DNA from: JBAZAX01 sp964568625
Lineage (GTDB): Bacteria; Babelota; Babeliae; Babelales; RVW-14
Reading direction: 5' to 3'
Assembly (NCBI GenBank): GCA_964568625.1
Contig: CAZMQG010000012.1
Coordinates: 1 to 51,775 of the forward strand
Length of the DNA: 51,775 nucleotides
Part shown: positions 18,426 through 27,193 of the stretch, piece after piece
How the letters are laid out: each line of letters opens with the position of its first letter
Numbering within the stretch: the first letter of the stretch is position 1
Program-made: the position numbers and the translations under genes
Notes under the pieces: model-generated
Told to the model about the DNA's origin: nothing
The model's input: the letters and a program-made list of their open reading frames with translations, nothing else
Databases searched by the model: none

Positions 18426-19853
18426 ATGAAAAACCGCTATATGAAAAGATTTGTAATTATCATTTTATCAATTCTTTTCTTTGATCTTCAGGCAAAAAGA
18501 AACAGGATCTTGCCTTCGATAAAACCACAAAATTTATCAGAAATCCATCTTGAAGATACTCCATTAATTGAAAAAACAACTTTGACAATAGATGAAGCAG
18601 TTCAGATTGCCTATCAAAATAAACCTGATTTAAAAGCATATCAATATGCAATAGAAGAAGGTAAAATGCGTAGCAAACAGGCAATTGCCGGATATTTTCC
18701 AACCATTGGCATGAGTGGAAACTTAAACCAAACACGAGGCCAATCTGATCCAGATTTAAATATAGATTTTGTTGTACAACAGCTCGTACTAAATTTTGCA
18801 GGACCAATTGAACAGTACAAAAAAGCAAAAAAAATAACCCAAGTAATTGAGTATCAAAACGAACGCGATAAAAAAAATATTCGTCACGAAGTTGAAAAAG
18901 CATTTCTTGAATGCTGGAAGGTACAACAACAAAATATAGCCGTAAGGGCATTTAAAAAATCAACCGACTCCGGATATGAAAAAGTTGAACATTCAAATAA
19001 ATTGGATCTGGTTGATAAAAACGACTGGCTAAGAGCAACAGCAGATAACGCTCAAAGCTTATCTATGATAGATAATTACTACGAAGGCGTAATGATTTCT
19101 CAAAAAAAACTTGAATTTTTTATGGGCCAACCGGTAGATCTTGAAATTGCAGGCGTAAAAGAAATCGACAGCAGATATGTAAATAAAAAATTTCATAAAA
19201 TAAAACTAAATCTTTTATGGGAAGACGATAACAAAGATTTATCCTCAAAACCTGTTGAATTTTATTACAACATTGCAATAAACAATAGGGATGAGTTAAA
19301 AATGGCAGACAAAACAATTGCCATCGCAAAAGACGATATTAAGCTGGCTCGAGGATCCAGACTTCCAGTAATAAATGTTTCCCTCGCAGGTGGAACATGG
19401 AAATCTTTTGGAGACCCAACGCAAGAAATAGTTCCTGCTAAAAATAGACAAAACTATCAAACCGTTAGTGCAAATTTCAGCTGGCCTATATTTGATGGGT
19501 TACAAAGCTATTATCAAGAGAGTGCATCTCACGCAACAATGTTAAAAGAGATTCTGAACAAAGAACAGGCAGTGCAGGCAATAAAATTTGATGTTGAACG
19601 AGCATACTTTGCATACATTCAATCTCAAACTCAATTTAAAGCCAAAAACTTTGATTTAACCCGAGCCAAAAACGAATTGGATCTCAAAAAACAACAATTT
19701 AAAATTGGAATAATTTCTCAAGTTGATCTCGATTCCGCAAAAACGGACTGGGAAAAATCAAATTACACATGGCTTGACAGTAAAGTTGATTTGGAAACAA
19801 AAAAACAAGATCTGTTATTCGCCTGCGGATATGGAAAATTCGATATCGAATAA
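18426..19853 (+). CDS. TolC-like outer membrane efflux protein
   Basis: 475 residues. AGGAG 8 bases upstream supports the start. The signal peptide is residues 1-23 (RFVIIILSILFFDLQA). Two related outer membrane efflux repeats follow, each beginning with a long helix: LTIDEAVQIAYQNKPDLKAYQYAI near residue 52, and YYNIAINNRDELKMADKTI near 280. They alternate with short strand segments (GYFPTIGMSGNL; GSRLPVINVSLAGG), the usual TolC pattern. Family members form trimeric channels across the outer membrane and periplasm and work with an inner membrane pump. The gene is followed 63 bases later by the ABC exporter, so it is probably its outlet, although no HlyD-type adaptor gene is present here. Confidence 0.85.
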   Translation: MKNRYMKRFVIIILSILFFDLQAKRNRILPSIKPQNLSEIHLEDTPLIEKTTLTIDEAVQIAYQNKPDLKAYQYAIEEGKMRSKQAIAGYFPTIGMSGNLNQTRGQSDPDLNIDFVVQQLVLNFAGPIEQYKKAKKITQVIEYQNERDKKNIRHEVEKAFLECWKVQQQNIAVRAFKKSTDSGYEKVEHSNKLDLVDKNDWLRATADNAQSLSMIDNYYEGVMISQKKLEFFMGQPVDLEIAGVKEIDSRYVNKKFHKIKLNLLWEDDNKDLSSKPVEFYYNIAINNRDELKMADKTIAIAKDDIKLARGSRLPVINVSLAGGTWKSFGDPTQEIVPAKNRQNYQTVSANFSWPIFDGLQSYYQESASHATMLKEILNKEQAVQAIKFDVERAYFAYIQSQTQFKAKNFDLTRAKNELDLKKQQFKIGIISQVDLDSAKTDWEKSNYTWLDSKVDLETKKQDLLFACGYGKFDIE

Positions 19854-19916
19854 AAATATTTTTGTAAATTTTTGTATTAATGTTTAAGACACATAAAGAC
19901 GTCAAGACTAAGCTGC

Positions 19917-21689
19917 ATGAAAAATCAACCTAAAAAACACGTCGCCTTTTTAAAAACAATTTCCAAGCTGTTGCCATTTTTTTGGTTAAATGATTTTAAA
20001 ATGCGACTGCATATTGTTTTGTCGCTATTTTTTATGGGTATATCGATTACATTAAATATTGGAATACCCCTTGTATATAAAAATATTATAAATATTCTTT
20101 CTTCTCAAAATAAAGATCTATTTTCACTGGTACCAATAATACTTGTGCTCTACTGCTCGTTGTGGATTATGAGTCAAGTTATATCTCAACTGCATACAAT
20201 GATATTGGCTCGTGTATTAGAACAAAATTTGAGATTTTTAAGATTTCGAATATTTACTCATCTACACTCTTTATCGTTACGATTTCATATGGACCGACAT
20301 ACTGGCATTGTAATAAATACACTGGAACGGGCACTGTCTGGATTTGAGGCTATTTTCTTTGGAGCATTCCTATTTATGCTGCCAATATTAATAGAAATGG
20401 TCATTGTCATTATCTTGTTGACAGTTTTTTATGGAATTTTTTACAGTGTTGGCCTTTTGCTTATTCTGTTAAGTTATCTATTTTTTAGTTTAACTGCCAT
20501 GAATTACAAAACCAAAAAACAAACTGCTTACAATAAAGCCAGAACAAATGCGAATGCATTTATAACCGATAGTTTACTTAATTTTGAAACGGTAAAATAT
20601 TTCAGCAATGAATATTATGATTTTGAACAATGCGATAATCTTCTTAAAGATCAAGAATGTAAAGGTATCGCAACCCAGTTTACAGCTACTACAATTCAAA
20701 TTTGCCAAAGTATTGTTATTGGCACAGGACTTATTTATATGACTTTAATGACAAGTAATGCCGTAATTTTAGGACAAATGAATGTTAGTGATTTTGTTTT
20801 AATTAATGGGTATATCTGGCGATTTATTATGCCTCTTCACCAATTAGGCCGTATATTACAACAAATGCAAACCGGTCTAAATGACATGAACGATGTAATG
20901 AATTTATTAGAAAAAACCCCTGAGGTTCAAAATACTCATAACGCAATCAATCTAAAAAGCAACAGTATTGAAATTACATTTGATAATGTCGTCTTTGGAT
21001 ATGATCAAAAGCGAACGATACTCAATGGAATATCATTTACAGTTCCTGCCGGAAAGGTAGTTGCTCTTATTGGTGCATCCGGTACCGGGAAATCGACTAT
21101 CGCTCGTTTATTATTCCGTTTTTATGATGTAAATAGCGGACGCATTTTACTCAATGGACATGATTTACGCAACATTACACAACAATCTCTGCATTCCTTA
21201 ATTGGTGTTGTCCCGCAAGACACAGTGCTTTTCAATAACACTCTTTATTATAATATTGCATATGGATGTCCCTCTGCTTGCCAAGAAGAAATCGATCAGG
21301 CAATAAAACGTGCACATTTGGATAACTTCATTAAAAAATTACCAGAAGGATATCAAACCGTTGTTGGAGAAAGAGGCCTAAAATTATCGGGCGGTGAAAA
21401 ACAACGCGTTGCAATTGCACGAATGCTTCTTAAAAAACCTCCCATTTTTCTATTTGATGAAGCAACTTCATCTCTCGATTCTTATACTGAAAAAGAAATT
21501 CAACGCAATCTTGAAGAAATATCAGTTGGAACAACAACGCTTATTATCGCACATCGTCTTTCAACAATTGTTAATGCAGATGAAATTCTTGTACTTGATC
21601 AAGGATTAATAGTAGAACGTGGTAATCACCAAAAATTACTATCTCTTGGTGGCACATATGCCAACTTATGGAAAAATCAATTACATTAA
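19917..21689 (+). CDS. ABC exporter, fused TMD-NBD, Atm1/HMT-like
   Basis: 590 residues: a six-helix membrane domain (about 20-310) and an ATPase domain (about 345-590). Visible motifs are Walker A GASGTGKS (386-393), LSGGEKQR signature (from 490), Walker B IFLFDEATSSLD, and H-loop IAHRLST. The segment NFETVKYFSNE in the membrane domain is characteristic of the Atm1/ABCB6-7 subfamily. There is no N-terminal C39 peptidase domain, so it would not itself cut a leader peptide as many peptide exporters do. It sits between the TolC-like gene and the Cys-rich peptide gene, which makes it the likely exporter of the modified peptide. The alternative is a housekeeping thiol-conjugate exporter. No clear ribosome-binding site precedes the ATG. 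Confidence 0.88.
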   Translation: MKNQPKKHVAFLKTISKLLPFFWLNDFKMRLHIVLSLFFMGISITLNIGIPLVYKNIINILSSQNKDLFSLVPIILVLYCSLWIMSQVISQLHTMILARVLEQNLRFLRFRIFTHLHSLSLRFHMDRHTGIVINTLERALSGFEAIFFGAFLFMLPILIEMVIVIILLTVFYGIFYSVGLLLILLSYLFFSLTAMNYKTKKQTAYNKARTNANAFITDSLLNFETVKYFSNEYYDFEQCDNLLKDQECKGIATQFTATTIQICQSIVIGTGLIYMTLMTSNAVILGQMNVSDFVLINGYIWRFIMPLHQLGRILQQMQTGLNDMNDVMNLLEKTPEVQNTHNAINLKSNSIEITFDNVVFGYDQKRTILNGISFTVPAGKVVALIGASGTGKSTIARLLFRFYDVNSGRILLNGHDLRNITQQSLHSLIGVVPQDTVLFNNTLYYNIAYGCPSACQEEIDQAIKRAHLDNFIKKLPEGYQTVVGERGLKLSGGEKQRVAIARMLLKKPPIFLFDEATSSLDSYTEKEIQRNLEEISVGTTTLIIAHRLSTIVNADEILVLDQGLIVERGNHQKLLSLGGTYANLWKNQLH

Positions 21690-21769
21690 AATATTATTTT
21701 AAAAAAAATTTGATATAATTTGCTTAGTTTTTAAGTTTAATATTTTTTCATAATCAAAGAAGGGAAAAT

Positions 21770-21943
21770 ATGGAAATTGCATGCAATAATCAAAATGAAC
21801 AGTTTGAACTTTTGAGCAACAACTCATTGGAAGAATGCTTAACCCAGGCCTTCAATGAAAATAACAATAGTAGTTGCTTCGGTAATACTGCTAACACTCC
21901 TAGTTGTGATGATGTATGCCATTGTTACGGCATGGCACAATAA
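21770..21943 (+). CDS. small Cys-rich peptide, candidate RiPP precursor (57 aa)
   Basis: GAAGGG 8 bases upstream makes a strong ribosome site, and TATAAT at 21714-21719 could be its own -10 box. Residues 1-33 are polar and acidic (FELLSNNSLEECLTQAF), like a RiPP leader. The last 24 residues hold four of the six Cys (36, 46, 50, 52) in SSCFGN..PSCDDVCHCYGMAQ, like a core peptide. It is followed by a terminator-like hairpin and then a radical SAM/SPASM gene, the usual arrangement for thioether-bridged peptides (sactipeptides, ranthipeptides, SCIFF-like). I do not recognise it as a member of a named precursor family. That it is modified is inference from context. Confidence 0.75.
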   Translation: MEIACNNQNEQFELLSNNSLEECLTQAFNENNNSSCFGNTANTPSCDDVCHCYGMAQ

Positions 21944-21949
21944 TAGTAA

Positions 21950-21986
21950 ATGCAGGTATCGTAGGTTAGAATCTTGATACCTGCAT
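21950..21986 (+). terminator. hairpin between the peptide gene and the radical SAM gene
   Basis: An 11-bp perfect stem ATGCAGGTATC / GATACCTGCAT with a 15-base loop is followed by ATTATTTTTT. It starts 7 bases after the peptide stop. It would act as a partial terminator or mRNA-stabilising hairpin, giving more precursor than enzyme. Confidence 0.75.
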
Positions 21987-22048
21987 ATTATTTTTTAACT
22001 ATTACTGTTATTTTTAATAAAGTATATGTAACAATTAAGAAAGCACCC

Positions 22049-23416
22049 ATGATTGTAACGACTTATGAAGGCATAGTAGTCATCGAAAAAGATAAAAAAA
22101 TAGCCTTATTTGATCCAGAAACTTTTGTTGTTTTTACAACAGATAAAGTTGGAAAATACGAAGAATGTATTCGTTCCTTCCTGGAAAAAAAATCACTTAT
22201 TAAACAAAAAAACAAATTAGTTGAAATTCCAACTTTTCAAGCAGCATCCCCTAGAAAAAAAAGTCTAATAATTTACTGGTTAATCACCAACAACTGTAAC
22301 TTACGCTGTTCTTACTGTTTTGCAGATGGTGGAAGTTATGGAGAAACCCGCGGATATATGGAAAAACAAACAATTGAAAAAACCCTTCATCTTCTCAATA
22401 AAGATTTTTCCGACGTTGATGATTTTCGTATACTTTTTTTTGGTGGAGAGCCTTGTTTATACCCTGAGCTCATGGAACATACTGTAAATGCTGCAAAAGA
22501 TATCTTAAAAGGCAAAAAGATTATATTCTCCGGCACAACAAATGGTACAATTTTATCTGAAAAACTGCAGTCGTTATTTAAAAAACATGAAGTCGGATTT
22601 GCTGTAAGCTTGGATGGCCCAAAGTGTGTGCAAAATTGTTTAAGAAAAACTGCAACTGGGATTGGGTCCTACGATCTTGTTAAAAATAATTTAAAACACT
22701 TTAAACGCATTAGCAAAAGATTACCCATCCTGGTTACTGTCACCCCCAAAAATATGAATCTCTCTGAAACGTATATTCACTTCAAAGAATTGGGCGTAGA
22801 TTATATACGTTTTACACCTGCAACACTTCCAGCCGATAGCTCACTTCGCTTTACCGACGATGATGTTACTTTTTTAAAAAATGAATTTACCAAATTGGCA
22901 AGTCTTTATCTGAAGGATCTTTTGGAAGATGAACATTCTTTGGAAATTGATAACTTTTATTCTATCAAATCCATTATAAACAGACAAAAACGTCATTCTT
23001 ATTGTGCTTTGGGCAGTGGAATTATAGCGGTAACTCCCCAGGGTGATCTATACCCTTGTCCACATTTTGTTGGTGAAGAAAAACACTGCCTTGGAAATGT
23101 GAATTCTGCTTTTGATAAAGAAGCTTTTAAAAATTATTTTCATGAAAACCAACTAGACAAAAAACCAAAGTGTAACGCATGCCCCGTTAAAAATCTATGC
23201 GGTGGTGATTGCTATAATTATTTGGATAACAATAAAAATGGTACAAATAACACGTCATCCATTTTGTGCGAAATTTTTAAGCATCAAGTTCATCTTTCCA
23301 TATGGTTATATGCACAACTATATAAGGCTGGTTATTTTGAAAAATTTAACAATTTTTACAAAGTATCAAACAGTAAAAATGAACCTATTGCAGCTGAAAA
23401 AAATTGTCAGCCTTAA
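22049..23416 (+). CDS. radical SAM/SPASM peptide maturase
   Basis: 455 residues from the ATG at 22049. A longer TTG-started frame from 21974 begins in the upstream hairpin's loop and runs through its 3' arm, so it is rejected. The N-terminal 75 residues (YEGIVVIEKDKKIALFD) are strand-rich and may bind the peptide leader. The [4Fe-4S]/SAM motif is CNLRCSYC (83, 87, 90), followed by FFGGEP. The C-terminal SPASM domain shows the full pattern: C..GDLYPC, C-x2-C-x5-C-x3-C (CNACPVKNLCGGDC), then a final Cys (ILCEIF), for two auxiliary clusters. Such enzymes form Cys thioether or C-C links in short peptides. The adjacent 57-residue Cys-rich peptide is the obvious substrate; anaerobic-type maturation activity (SactB-like) and heterodisulfide enzymes of other pathways are the alternatives. 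Confidence 0.88.
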   Translation: MIVTTYEGIVVIEKDKKIALFDPETFVVFTTDKVGKYEECIRSFLEKKSLIKQKNKLVEIPTFQAASPRKKSLIIYWLITNNCNLRCSYCFADGGSYGETRGYMEKQTIEKTLHLLNKDFSDVDDFRILFFGGEPCLYPELMEHTVNAAKDILKGKKIIFSGTTNGTILSEKLQSLFKKHEVGFAVSLDGPKCVQNCLRKTATGIGSYDLVKNNLKHFKRISKRLPILVTVTPKNMNLSETYIHFKELGVDYIRFTPATLPADSSLRFTDDDVTFLKNEFTKLASLYLKDLLEDEHSLEIDNFYSIKSIINRQKRHSYCALGSGIIAVTPQGDLYPCPHFVGEEKHCLGNVNSAFDKEAFKNYFHENQLDKKPKCNACPVKNLCGGDCYNYLDNNKNGTNNTSSILCEIFKHQVHLSIWLYAQLYKAGYFEKFNNFYKVSNSKNEPIAAEKNCQP

Positions 23417-23471
23417 CAGAACTAAACAGTCATTAAGATTTTCTATTTTTAGAATTTATTTAATTGCGTAA

Positions 23472-23510
23472 AAATAGAGCCTGAAGAAAAATTTTCTTCA
23501 GGCTCTATTT
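23472..23510. terminator. bidirectional terminator between convergent genes
   Basis: A perfect 19-bp inverted repeat (AAATAGAGCCTGAAGAAAA and its complement) around a single base, with A and T tracts on both sides, serves both the radical SAM gene and the convergent phosphohexomutase gene. Confidence 0.9.
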
Positions 23511-23532
23511 AATTTTTCAAATATTTAATGGT

Positions 23533-24996
23533 TTAAAGCGACAATTTGCATTTTAGCATCTTGTGATCGAAGTGCGGCTTTAACGCATCGTAAAAGTCAT
23601 TTTTGACCATCTCAAGGCCCTCGACCGAATCAGATTCAAACCTTAGACAAATGGCAGGTTGAGTATTAGATGCTCGTAACAACCCCCAACCATAACTCAT
23701 TTGTGCCCTGATTCCATCTATTGTAATAGATTGCACATCTTTCTTGGCCGCAAGAACAGTTTTAACAGTTTCAACAATTTTAGTTTTATCAGCTTCGGAT
23801 GCACATTTAATTTTGATTTCCGGAGTGCTTTGCTTTTTTGGTAAATTATTGATAAGCACATCAAGTGTTTTACCTGATTGAGATACAAATTCAATCAAAC
23901 GCATCATTGCATAAATTCCATCATCATACCCAAAGTATCTGTCATTAAAAAAGAAGTGACAACTGAGCTCGCCTGCTAATTTCGCATTATATTTTACAAT
24001 AGCCTCTTTTATAATTGAATGGCCAGATGCTGAGATTAGAGGAACCCCTCCATCTTGAGTAAGAGACTCAACCAAACAGTTTGAACTTTTTATATCAAAT
24101 ACAATTGTTGCACCAGGAAACTGTTTAAGAACTGATTTTGCAAAAATTGCCAGTAACTTGTCTCCACCTACCAACTCACCTGATTTCATCATAGGACACA
24201 TTCTGTCACAATCACCATCGAGTCCCATTCCAAATTCAAAAGAGCTTTCCATCTCAGAATTTTTTAATTCATCAGCTAGAAATGTCATATTTTCCGGAAC
24301 GGTTGGATCAGCTTCATGATTGGGAAAATCACCATCAACTTCCTCAAATAAAGTTTTAACACCAGTCCAATTCATTCTTTTGATCAACTCCGGAACGACA
24401 GTTCCGGCAGCCCCATTACCACAGTCAACTAAAACTTTGATTGGTAAATTTTTGAGATGAGAAAAATGGTTTGTGAGATACTCAAGATACTTTTCAATAA
24501 TATTAAAAGTCGTAACTATGCCAGTTTTTTTGTTAAATCTCTTTTGACTCTCACATCCCTCAACAGGCAATGCACTGGATTTCATATCTTTTTTTAAAAA
24601 ATTTTTGGATTGAAATATCTGCTTAATTTCTTGAATCTGTTTTCCCCATGCTCCCCAAATCTTTATTCCATTGTATTCTTTTGGATTATGCGAGGCGGTA
24701 ATCATTATTGCTGCAGTGTTGTTAAAATATTTGACTGCATAATATGTCACTGGCGAAGGAACCGTACCAAGATCTATTACGTCAAATCCCAAATCGGTAC
24801 AGGCCTTTGCAAGATTATGAAAAATTTGCGTAGAATGAGATCGTCCATCACGACCGATTAAAACTGTATGCATTCCAGGGTTTTTTGTTTGTAAAAACGT
24901 TGCAATAGCAAGTCCTAATTCGTAAGTTTCATCAATTAGAAGCTCTTTGCCAATAACACCTCGGATGTCATATTCTCTAAATATGCAAAAATCCAT
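23533..24996 (-). CDS. phosphomannomutase/phosphoglucomutase
   Basis: 487 residues, with AAAGGA ahead of the ATG. FREYDIRG at residues 6-13 is the family N-terminus, TASHNPKEYNGIKIW holds the phosphoserine (Ser102), GLDGDCDR binds the metal, and GELSCHFFF (about 333) is the sugar-recognition loop. The C-terminal domain has the phosphate-binding segment LRASNTQPAICLRFES. The enzyme interconverts hexose 6-phosphate and 1-phosphate for nucleotide-sugar synthesis, consistent with LPS or glycan building. Whether it prefers mannose or glucose cannot be decided by eye. It is a single gene between two terminators. Confidence 0.92.
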   Translation of the reverse strand: MDFCIFREYDIRGVIGKELLIDETYELGLAIATFLQTKNPGMHTVLIGRDGRSHSTQIFHNLAKACTDLGFDVIDLGTVPSPVTYYAVKYFNNTAAIMITASHNPKEYNGIKIWGAWGKQIQEIKQIFQSKNFLKKDMKSSALPVEGCESQKRFNKKTGIVTTFNIIEKYLEYLTNHFSHLKNLPIKVLVDCGNGAAGTVVPELIKRMNWTGVKTLFEEVDGDFPNHEADPTVPENMTFLADELKNSEMESSFEFGMGLDGDCDRMCPMMKSGELVGGDKLLAIFAKSVLKQFPGATIVFDIKSSNCLVESLTQDGGVPLISASGHSIIKEAIVKYNAKLAGELSCHFFFNDRYFGYDDGIYAMMRLIEFVSQSGKTLDVLINNLPKKQSTPEIKIKCASEADKTKIVETVKTVLAAKKDVQSITIDGIRAQMSYGWGLLRASNTQPAICLRFESDSVEGLEMVKNDFYDALKPHFDHKMLKCKLSL

Positions 24997-25081
24997 AAAA
25001 AGTCCTTTTTATCCGCAGAAATCCATAAAAACTGATATATTTTTAAGTTTAGGCTAAATTAAAGATAAGGGCAAACGATTT

Positions 25082-25121
25082 AAAGAACCCGTTTGTGAAT
25101 ATCACCACAAGCGGGTTCTTT
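25082..25121 (-). terminator. hairpin downstream of the 479-aa secreted protein gene
   Basis: AAAGAACCCGTTTGTG pairs with CACAAGCGGGTTCTTT (16 bp, one G-T). It lies 21 bases past the stop of the minus-strand gene at 25143; the U tract is short. Confidence 0.7.
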
Positions 25122-25142
25122 AAGTTCTGAACTAAATCTATT

Positions 25143-26582
25143 TTACTTGGCAACCGGCAATTTCATTTCAGGGGCGACAGGTGCTGATTCTTTGGGCTGG
25201 ACATCTACTGGCTTACTTTCTTGTTTTTCCTGCTCATTAATTTTGCCCTTTACATCACGAACAAAGCCCTTTAGATACTTGTTATAAACTATATTGGCCG
25301 TTTTTTTAGTAGCCTTTCCAATAGTATAAACTCCATCAATTGCTGAACTAAATGCATTAACAGCAGACTCTTTCCATGCCGGACGCTGCTCATCAAGGCT
25401 ATCAAAATACTTTCGAATTTCATCATTACTTTTCAACATAATCTCTAAATTCTTAGCTTTAGATTTTATATTTGTATATTTTTGCAATACCAAAATTTGT
25501 ATATCATCAAGCTTCTTTAAGATTCCATCAAACTCCGATATCAGATTTTTAATAGCAGAATCAGATGTTAAATCAATGATTTTAGAGTTTTTTTTTACAT
25601 CAGCTGGTGATTCTTCCGGACGGGAATAAACCCATTTTTTAAATCTCTGCCAAGCCTTTTTTGTTGTGCTAATCCCACTTGCAATCTGGCTAGTTGTAAA
25701 CTCATAGATTTTTCGCGAAAGTGTTTTTTCGACTTGAGGTTTTGCTACTGGAACTTGAGAACCTATCCCCTTTTCAGCAGCAACATCCTTTGCAGCCAAA
25801 GAGCTCTGTTTTTGTAACTCAAGCTGTGCCTGAGATATTTGAAATTTTAGCCCCTTCGATTCAAGCTCAGTCATTTTGCTTTGAACCACTTGCATAATTT
25901 CTTGAATTTTTTTCGCGCTATCTTCAAATTTTGGCAAATCAACATCATTAAGCTTTTTCTGAACTTCAGTTAGGCTTTGTAAATTCTTTTCAACCTGAGC
26001 GACTAAAGCTTCTGCCTCAGGAGTTTGGGATTGCTGAAAAATTTTAAAACTTGTCTCTTTAGATTCAATCGCCATTTTTCTTGCAGAATCCAATTTATCT
26101 TCAAGCTCACCTAATTGCTTCTTTAATTCTTTTTTTATTTCAGCAACCTGATTCAATTTTTGATAAAGCTCATCAAACTCCTTTTCATCATTTGAAGCTT
26201 TAGCTCCCACTGCTGCCTCCGTTTTACCTTGAGCTGTAGAAGCTGAACCTGCCACTGTGGAAGTTACAGGAGAAGCTGAACTCGTAGCTGCTGTAGTTCC
26301 AGCAGCAATGGGTTTAACAACAGGAATTGGTGTAACTGGTGTTACAGGTTTAGCAACTGGGACTGAAGTAGCCACTGGCACCGGCGTAATAACCTGAACA
26401 GGTGTAACTGTTGCAGTTACTGGTGTGGGGGACACAGGCGTTACAGGTGTTGTGACATTTTGAGCTGGTTGCGATGGTGCAGGCATAACCGGAGCCGACT
26501 GAGCAGGTGGAGTCACCGACGTAAAAGCAACAGGTGTAAATACAATAAAACAAAATGTTAAATAAAAAAACTTTTTCACCAT
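25143..26582 (-). CDS. secreted Pro/Thr/Val-rich coiled-coil protein (479 aa)
   Basis: AAGGAG precedes the ATG. The signal peptide is residues 1-22 (FFYLTFCFIVFTPVAF). Residues about 23-115 are low-complexity P, V, T and A (VTPVSPTPVTATVTPV), a probable extended linker. Residues about 130-260 and 335-385 are strongly helical with heptad-like spacing (ELEDKLDSARKMA; LDDIQILVLQKY). The segment RKIYEFTTSQIASGISTTKKAW resembles QRIYAFIVNGIAKVYNFFKSL in the 425-residue neighbour, so the two are paralogues. Function is unknown. It is first to the left in a run of three similar secreted proteins on the same strand, with 9 bases to the next gene. Confidence 0.8.
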   Translation of the reverse strand: MVKKFFYLTFCFIVFTPVAFTSVTPPAQSAPVMPAPSQPAQNVTTPVTPVSPTPVTATVTPVQVITPVPVATSVPVAKPVTPVTPIPVVKPIAAGTTAATSSASPVTSTVAGSASTAQGKTEAAVGAKASNDEKEFDELYQKLNQVAEIKKELKKQLGELEDKLDSARKMAIESKETSFKIFQQSQTPEAEALVAQVEKNLQSLTEVQKKLNDVDLPKFEDSAKKIQEIMQVVQSKMTELESKGLKFQISQAQLELQKQSSLAAKDVAAEKGIGSQVPVAKPQVEKTLSRKIYEFTTSQIASGISTTKKAWQRFKKWVYSRPEESPADVKKNSKIIDLTSDSAIKNLISEFDGILKKLDDIQILVLQKYTNIKSKAKNLEIMLKSNDEIRKYFDSLDEQRPAWKESAVNAFSSAIDGVYTIGKATKKTANIVYNKYLKGFVRDVKGKINEQEKQESKPVDVQPKESAPVAPEMKLPVAK

Positions 26583-26591
26583 TTCTCCTTT

Positions 26592-27083
26592 TTATTTTTG
26601 TTCTTTCAAAAGTTCTTTAGCTCTTCCACTTTCAAATCCTATTTTCTGATAAAATGCATCAAGTGAATTATTTATCTCTGAAAATTTATTAAATGCCTTA
26701 TCGCGAATATCATTTATCTGTTTTGCAATATCATTTATTTTTTTACTTAAATCATTTGATTTATTTATCAAAATTCGAATATTAGAATCGGTGCCTTTCA
26801 TTACTTCAGGCTGACTATCATCAATTTTAAACTCTCCAAGCTGCTCTGTCTTTACCTCTTCTGTTGTTGCAGCTGCGGCTGGCTGTGCAGCTGGAGTAAC
26901 ATCGCCCGGCTGAGGCGATGTCTCAGGTTGAGCCGGCATTTCACCAGCAGGTTGCGCTGGCATCTCGGATGATTGAGCAGGTGTTTCAGTCGGCATCTCA
27001 GCAGATTCTGGCATGCTAAATAACCAAAACCCCATAAAAAAAGACACCCCAAATAAAATTTTACACAAAAAAAATTTGTTCAT
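26592..27083 (-). CDS. small secreted Pro-rich coiled-coil protein (163 aa)
   Basis: AAGGAG lies 6 bases before the ATG. There is a signal peptide (FLCKILFGVSFFMGFWLFS), then a MPAQP/MPTETPAQ-rich linker (residues 27-75), then a helical end. The last 60 residues (INDIRDKAFNKFSEINNSLDAFYQKIG..ESGRAKEL) align with IYQSKYNAIDEELDKFYKDLG..EQGKIKEL near the N-terminus of the 425-residue neighbour, so it is a short paralogue holding only that module. It is probably co-transcribed with the 479-residue gene. No function is known. Confidence 0.78.
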   Translation of the reverse strand: MNKFFLCKILFGVSFFMGFWLFSMPESAEMPTETPAQSSEMPAQPAGEMPAQPETSPQPGDVTPAAQPAAAATTEEVKTEQLGEFKIDDSQPEVMKGTDSNIRILINKSNDLSKKINDIAKQINDIRDKAFNKFSEINNSLDAFYQKIGFESGRAKELLKEQK

Positions 27084-27193
27084 ACTAGGCTCCTTTTCCT
27101 TATTTTTTACAAAGCTATTTTCTAGCTAGTATTAAAAAACTTTTTTTTAGATGAAGTCAATCTGTAAGATTTTTTAAAAAGATTCTGTGTAAT

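Noticed and set aside
19917..21689. C39-peptidase-type bacteriocin exporter
   Set aside because: The protein starts directly with membrane segments and shows Atm1-type motifs; no Cys peptidase domain is present.
21974..22048. TTG-started N-terminal extension of the radical SAM gene
   Set aside because: It begins in the loop of the upstream hairpin and runs through its 3' arm, and has no ribosome site; the ATG at 22049 is better.
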